A stretch of 64,000 bases of DNA from Brevundimonas vesicularis NBRC 12165 (GTDB lineage: Bacteria > Pseudomonadota > Alphaproteobacteria > Caulobacterales > Caulobacteraceae): contig NZ_BCWM01000004.1 of assembly GCF_001592205.1 (NCBI RefSeq), positions 124,001-188,000 on the forward strand, read 5' to 3'. Numbering within the stretch: position 1 is the stretch's first letter; each line of letters begins with the position of its first letter. Shown in pieces: positions 60,920 to 64,000 of this stretch. The position numbers and the translations under genes are program-made. The notes under the pieces were generated by a model. It was not told where the DNA came from, ran no database searches, and saw only the letters and a list, made by a program, of their open reading frames with translations.

Positions 60920-61546
60920 TCAGAACTCCGTGTCTGGGGCGGCGGTGAAGGTGAGGACGGCGCTGGCCTGGGCCCGCCCGAAAACGTCCCAGGCGGGCGG
61001 CGGCAGCGGCGGAGCGGGTGGTGCGGGCCGGTCGTCTGCAGGGGTTCGAACAGGGGCGAGCGGCAGGACGCCGAGGGTCGCGGCGGCCGCCTCGACGCGA
61101 GCGACGTAGCCGTTGCGGAAGCCGCGCTCCGGATGGCCGGTGTTGTATCGGGACAGCGCGACCCTCAGGGTCGTCTGGCGATCGACACCTTCGGCCGGGC
61201 GATAGCCCGCGCGCAGGACGACGCCGGCGGCGGCGAGGTTGCGGCACGGGTCGAAGGCCGCCTCCACGGACAGGCCGAGCCAGTCCAGATTGTCGCTGTT
61301 GATCTGGGCCACGCCGAGATCGAGGTTCGCGCCCCGCGCCAGCAGGCCGCGGGCGATGCGCGCCGCGTCCGCGGCGTCCCGAGGCGATCGGGCCGGACGC
61401 GGACCCCGGTTGACGCCGATCGCGATCGGGTTGAACCGGCTCTCCGCATAGGCGATGGCCGCCAAGGTTTCCGGCGCCACCTGCGGCGCGCAGGCCTGGG
61501 ACAGGGCGAGGATCAGATTGAGGTCCAGCACGGCGGGCTCCAGCAT
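60920..61546 (-). CDS. virB1: VirB1 lytic transglycosylase
   Basis: 208 residues. SLT fold: VAPETLAAIAYAESRFNPIAIGVN with catalytic Glu (A-E-S-x-F-x-P), LGVAQINSDNLDWLG, VALSRYNTGHPERGFRNGYVARV. No clear signal peptide in this frame. Opens peptidoglycan for the channel. First gene of the T4SS operon. Confidence 0.92.
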   Translation of the reverse strand: MLEPAVLDLNLILALSQACAPQVAPETLAAIAYAESRFNPIAIGVNRGPRPARSPRDAADAARIARGLLARGANLDLGVAQINSDNLDWLGLSVEAAFDPCRNLAAAGVVLRAGYRPAEGVDRQTTLRVALSRYNTGHPERGFRNGYVARVEAAAATLGVLPLAPVRTPADDRPAPPAPPLPPPAWDVFGRAQASAVLTFTAAPDTEF

Positions 61547-61607
61547 GAGCCCCCAGCAAACCCGATCGGGAGCGGGACCGGCGACCCGCGAGCTCCCCGC
61601 CGGAAAT

Positions 61608-61928
61608 CTACGGTAGGAAGGTCCGGGGTTCGGACGGCCGCTGAGCGGCGGCGAGCCGGGCGACGGCCTGGATGCGGGTGCGGACGCCGAGGACGCGACA
61701 GGCGGCCATGAGATGCTCGTCGACCGTTCGGGGCGACAGGCCGAGCCGATCGCCGATCCGGGCGGAGGTCAGACCCAGAGCCGCCAGGTCCAGACATTCC
61801 CGCTGGCGATCCGACAGCCGGTGGCAGGGTGAAGCAGATGGGGAGGGGAATGAGGGGGGAGGACTTTCATGCCCGAATCCAACCGCGCAATCGGTCCCGC
61901 GCGCCAGTCCGCGAGTCTCGGACCGCAA
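61608..61928 (-). CDS. LuxR-type HTH regulator
   Basis: About 106 residues; only a TTG (61928) is available as start in this frame, so the N-terminus is unsure. The C-terminus is a clean LuxR HTH: LSDRQRECLDLAALGLTSARIGDRLGLSPRTVDEHLMAACRVLGVRTRIQAVA. No sensor domain. It is 61 bp upstream of virB1 on the same strand, so likely a transfer-operon regulator. Confidence 0.7.
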   Translation of the reverse strand: MRSETRGLARGTDCAVGFGHESPPPSFPSPSASPCHRLSDRQRECLDLAALGLTSARIGDRLGLSPRTVDEHLMAACRVLGVRTRIQAVARLAAAQRPSEPRTFLP

Positions 61929-61952
61929 GTCTACGACCGTGGCGAGGGGGCG

Positions 61953-62447
61953 TTACGCGCCGTCGCCGGTCCCATCCTCCCGGGCGGGCGCCATCAACCG
62001 TCCCCGGCGCTGTTCAAGCCAGGCCTCGGCCTCGGCGTCGCGCCGGACGGATTGATCGGCGAGGTCCTTCAGGCTCTTGGTGAAGGCGTTGATGATGGTG
62101 CGGGCGTCCAGATCGCCGATGGCGTCCCCGGCTTCTTCGTCGAACTCCTGCAGCGCCACGGCGAGGATGGTCGCCAATTTGTTGTCGGCGCACCGCAAGG
62201 CGAAGGCGGGCGACCCAAGGGCCAGGGCGGCGAGGATTCCGTGCGGATCGCTGTCGGTGACCTCCGCGAAGCGGTGAATACGTTCGAGGTTGATCCGACC
62301 GGCGCCGGACTCGAAATGCTCATAGGACCGCAGCGCCATATTCATGCCTTGGGCGACGTCCGCGGCCCGCATCCGCCGATGGGACCGGATCAGGCGCAGG
62401 CTGGAGGAGAGCACCGCGTTCGCCGTCTGGGTGTGTCGGGCGTCCAT
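61953..62447 (-). CDS. XRE-family transcriptional regulator
   Basis: 164 residues. N-terminal HTH: LRLIRSHRRMRAADVAQGMNMALRSYEHFESGAGRINLERIHRFAEVTD. The rest is helical. Such regulators control transfer genes of alphaproteobacterial ICEs. 24 bp upstream of the LuxR-type frame, same strand. Confidence 0.78.
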   Translation of the reverse strand: MDARHTQTANAVLSSSLRLIRSHRRMRAADVAQGMNMALRSYEHFESGAGRINLERIHRFAEVTDSDPHGILAALALGSPAFALRCADNKLATILAVALQEFDEEAGDAIGDLDARTIINAFTKSLKDLADQSVRRDAEAEAWLEQRRGRLMAPAREDGTGDGA

Positions 62448-62617
62448 GTCTCCAGTTACTCCCTCGCCTCCGGCGCCACGCGACTACGAAGCGAGTGCAC
62501 CCCTACAGGTTGAAAAATGCCTCAGCGATGCGTCAAATGAAAGCCTAGAAAGATCAACAGCATAAAAGCTGCGGATACGACGCAATTATCTTGCGGACAT
62601 CAGTATAGGAGCGCCGC

Positions 62618-62686
62618 ATGACCCGATCGCCCCGAAGCCTGCCGGTCGTCGATCTGCGTCCCGGAGCGGCCCGGAGGCGGTCGTGA
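62618..62686 (+). CDS. 22-residue Arg-rich leader ORF overlapping gntR
   Basis: ATG with TAGGAG seven bases before it; product MTRSPRSLPVVDLRPGAARR plus RS. Its TGA overlaps the GTG of the regulator (GTGA), in a different frame. Could be a leader peptide that couples or limits translation of the regulator. Too short to judge by homology. Confidence 0.35.
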   Translation: MTRSPRSLPVVDLRPGAARRRS

Positions 62687-63249
62687 GGCAGCGCGATCCC
62701 TTCGGCCTGGCGCTCGCCAGCCTGCGCGCCGCGCTCGAGGACGGCCTGGCCCCCGGCCAGCATCTGTCCGTGGTCGACATCGCCGCCTCGCTCGGGCTGA
62801 GCACCAGCCCGGTGCGCGAAGCCCTGTCCCGCCTGTGCGGCGAAGGCCTCGTCGAGGATCGCCGCGGTCTGGGCTATTTCACCCGCGCCGCGCCTCTGGA
62901 GGACGTTCTGGGTCTGCTCGATCTGGAGGCCGCCCATGTCGGTCTCGCGGCGCTCTACACCCGGGTCGCCCAGCCCTGCGACGCCACGGACGCGTCCGTC
63001 GAGGCGTGGATCGACGACCTGGTTGACGCCTGCGACAACCAACCCCTGATCGAGAGCCTCGTTCGCGTGCGCCGTCGCCTGGCGCCGCTCAGACGCCTGA
63101 ACGGCCCGACCGAAGCGGCCGCGGGTCCCGCGCCGGCGAGCAAGGTCGAGGCCTACTATGCGCGCTGGCGGATCGCCGCGACGGGCCTCGCCTCCCGTGT
63201 TCGGCGGATCGATCCAGGTCAGTCGAAGTATACGCGAAATATAGTTTGA
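62683..63249 (+). CDS. GntR-family regulator next to lasso-peptide genes
   Basis: 188 residues from a GTG. Winged helix: FGLALASLRAALEDGLAPGQHLSVVDIAASLGLSTSPVREALSRLCGEGLVEDRRGLGYF, the typical S-x-x-P-V-R-E-A-L recognition helix. The C-terminal ligand domain is small and does not show the usual FadR/FCD metal His. Ends 69 bp before the first lasso precursor, same strand; probable local regulator. Confidence 0.82.
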   Translation: MRQRDPFGLALASLRAALEDGLAPGQHLSVVDIAASLGLSTSPVREALSRLCGEGLVEDRRGLGYFTRAAPLEDVLGLLDLEAAHVGLAALYTRVAQPCDATDASVEAWIDDLVDACDNQPLIESLVRVRRRLAPLRRLNGPTEAAAGPAPASKVEAYYARWRIAATGLASRVRRIDPGQSKYTRNIV

Positions 63250-63318
63250 ATCGATTTGCTTTCCGGCGTTGATGGTTCGTCGTCGACGTTTTGTCGGCCT
63301 TCAAAACAGGAGACGACC

Positions 63319-63444
63319 ATGACCAAGAGCACCTCGCGCCTCGTGCGCCTCGGGGCCGCCCGCACCCTGACCCGCGCGGTCTCGCGCGGCGAATTCGACG
63401 AGCTGAATCCGGTGCTGAAGTACACCATTCCGCCCAGCGAATGA
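63319..63444 (+). CDS. Lasso-peptide precursor A1
   Basis: 41 residues. Leader MTKSTSRLVRLGAARTLTR with the Thr at position -2 required in known lasso systems; core of 22 residues starting AVSRGEFDELNP and ending TIPPSE. Ala1 to Glu9 would give the usual nine-membered macrolactam. The leader motif L-G-x-A-x-x-L-T-R is the one of Caulobacter-type precursors. AGGAG upstream. A stable hairpin follows the stop. Confidence 0.82.
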   Translation: MTKSTSRLVRLGAARTLTRAVSRGEFDELNPVLKYTIPPSE

Positions 63445-63449
63445 TCGGA

Positions 63450-63469
63450 CGGGCCGCTTCGGCGGCCCG
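63450..63469 (+). terminator. Hairpin between the two lasso precursors
   Basis: CGGGCCGC (63450-63457), TTCG loop, GCGGCCCG (63462-63469): perfect 8-bp stem with a UUCG tetraloop, 5 bp after the A1 stop. No T-run, so more likely partial termination or mRNA protection that keeps precursor mRNA high. Confidence 0.6.
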
Positions 63470-63537
63470 GACGTCCGGGCCCGGCCTCGCCCCGGACGCC
63501 GCAAGCAGGGGCCATTCCTGACACAGGAGAGGGATCG

Positions 63538-63663
63538 ATGAAGATCCAGAACGAGACGCGCATGCTGCGTCTGGGGGCCGCCCGTCGGCTGACCCGGGCG
63601 ATCCTGATGGGACCGTTCACCGAACTGAACCCGGCCCGTCACTGGACCATGCCGCCGGAATGA
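63538..63663 (+). CDS. Lasso-peptide precursor A2
   Basis: 41 residues. Leader MKIQNETRMLRLGAARRLTR (Thr at -2); core of 21 residues AILMGPFTELNPARHWTMPPE. Ala1-Glu9 ring as in A1; the cores share Ala1, Gly5, Phe7, Glu9-Leu-Asn-Pro12, Thr17 and Pro19-Pro20. Bulky His15 and Trp16 may hold the tail in the ring as plugs. AGGAGAGG upstream. Confidence 0.82.
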   Translation: MKIQNETRMLRLGAARRLTRAILMGPFTELNPARHWTMPPE

Positions 63664-63669
63664 GCCCAG

Positions 63670-63695
63670 GGGGCCGTCCGGTTCCGGACGGCCCC
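63670..63695 (+). terminator. Long hairpin between lasso precursor A2 and the B gene
   Basis: GGGGCCGTCCGG (63670-63681), TT, CCGGACGGCCCC (63684-63695): 12 paired positions with a minimal loop, 6 bp after the A2 stop. Likely an attenuator or 3' stabiliser of the precursor message. No T-run. Confidence 0.65.
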
Positions 63696-63755
63696 GCCGG
63701 GTCCTGCCGCAGGGCGGACCAGCCAAGTTCAGCTCTAACAGGGAGAGGTCTGGGA

Positions 63756-64000
63756 ATGGCCGAAGCGCTTCGCGCCGAGGACGGTCACTGCGGCTGGCTC
63801 GCCGAGGGCATTCACGCGGTCCGTGTCGGCGACGATCTGGTCCTGCTCGATCTCGCCGCGGACGATTATCTGTGCCTGCCGGAGTGCGGCGATCTCCGGA
63901 TCGAGGGACGGCGGGCGCTGGGGTCGATGGACGATCTTCTTCGCCTGGCCGCCGAGGAGTTGCTGCATCCCACGTCGGCGCCGGAAGATCGGAGCCCGCC
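63756..64000 (+). CDS. Lasso-peptide biosynthesis B protein (RRE part; 3' end outside window)
   Basis: First 81 codons of a gene cut by the window end; ATG with GGGAGAGG upstream. IHAVRVGDDLVLLDLAADDYLCLPECGDL is the PqqD-like precursor-recognition fold that begins McjB-type B proteins of proteobacteria; the transglutaminase-like protease domain should follow. The C (cyclase) and export genes would lie beyond. Confidence 0.78.
   Translation, partial: MAEALRAEDGHCGWLAEGIHAVRVGDDLVLLDLAADDYLCLPECGDLRIEGRRALGSMDDLLRLAAEELLHPTSAPEDRSP

Noticed and set aside
62554..63042. Minus-strand frame over gntR
   Set aside because: Shadow; the plus strand has a clear GntR winged helix.
1..64000. tRNA genes, att repeats, CRISPR arrays, IS elements
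   Set aside because: Looked for by eye on both strands; no tRNA-like T-arm, no repeat-spacer pattern, no transposase frame. An att duplication would need sequence outside the window.

Overview
The window is GC-rich DNA from an alphaproteobacterium, most likely of the Caulobacteraceae (Brevundimonas, Caulobacter or Phenylobacterium type). Evidence for this is the strong codon bias, the lasso-peptide precursors of the caulonodin style, the VirB/D4 conjugation genes and the metal cargo. Most of it reads as an integrative and conjugative element (ICE) or large conjugative island. Its core is a ParB-like protein (20.7 kb), DUF736 and ArdC antirestriction genes (41-42 kb), an IncP-like nick sequence, mobC and relaxase (43-44.7 kb), and a complete VirB1-B11/VirD4 type IV secretion operon on the minus strand (49.7-61.5 kb). 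No integrase, att site, tRNA, CRISPR array or intact insertion sequence was seen.

Region by region. 0-1.9 kb: end of an arsenic operon (acr3, arsN2, arsH). 2-8.2 kb: an autoinhibited Fic protein with a repeat-rich promoter, a cytochrome c/FTR1 iron permease, a dihydrolipoamide dehydrogenase and a CYP152-like P450. 8.4-18.1 kb: divalent-metal resistance. A minus-strand lspA-MAPEG-merR operon faces a CDF-type exporter, and each side has its own MerR-type promoter with a 19-bp spacer and the same dyad. Then come a methyltransferase, a Cys/His-rich secreted protein, czcCBA and a second CDF-type exporter. 18.2-22.8 kb: acyltransferase, DUF411 and Cys-rich copper-type proteins, a small paralogous protein and ParB with a good terminator.

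22.9-32.1 kb is a defence island, visibly less GC-rich than its surroundings. It holds a type II CBASS (DncV-like CD-NTase, Cap2, Cap3, divergent Cap15, plus an unrecognised fifth gene), a DUF2971 protein, and a Thoeris system with SIR2-SLOG ThsA and three TIR proteins. 32.4-36.4 kb is a second metal block: a DUF326 copper-binding protein, dmeR-dmeF with its operator, a Mn riboswitch with mntP, and merR/merT with a textbook mer operator, a GDCCVxC protein and a bleomycin-resistance-like protein. 36.4-40.5 kb: an MNT-HEPN gene overlapping a second HEPN-like gene, a flavin disulfide oxidoreductase, and the wreck of a YagU-like gene.

40.5-50.3 kb: conjugation leading region and oriT, mobC/relaxase, a DUF6088/AbiEii toxin-antitoxin pair with a 9-bp inverted-repeat operator, a frameshifted PD-(D/E)XK nuclease gene, an SRAP protein, and an LPD7 protein. 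The nick polarity predicts that ArdC, DUF736 and the cargo enter the recipient first and the transfer genes last. 61.6-64 kb: LuxR-type, XRE and GntR regulators, then two lasso-peptide precursors with related cores and the start of the B (RRE/protease) gene, cut by the window end.
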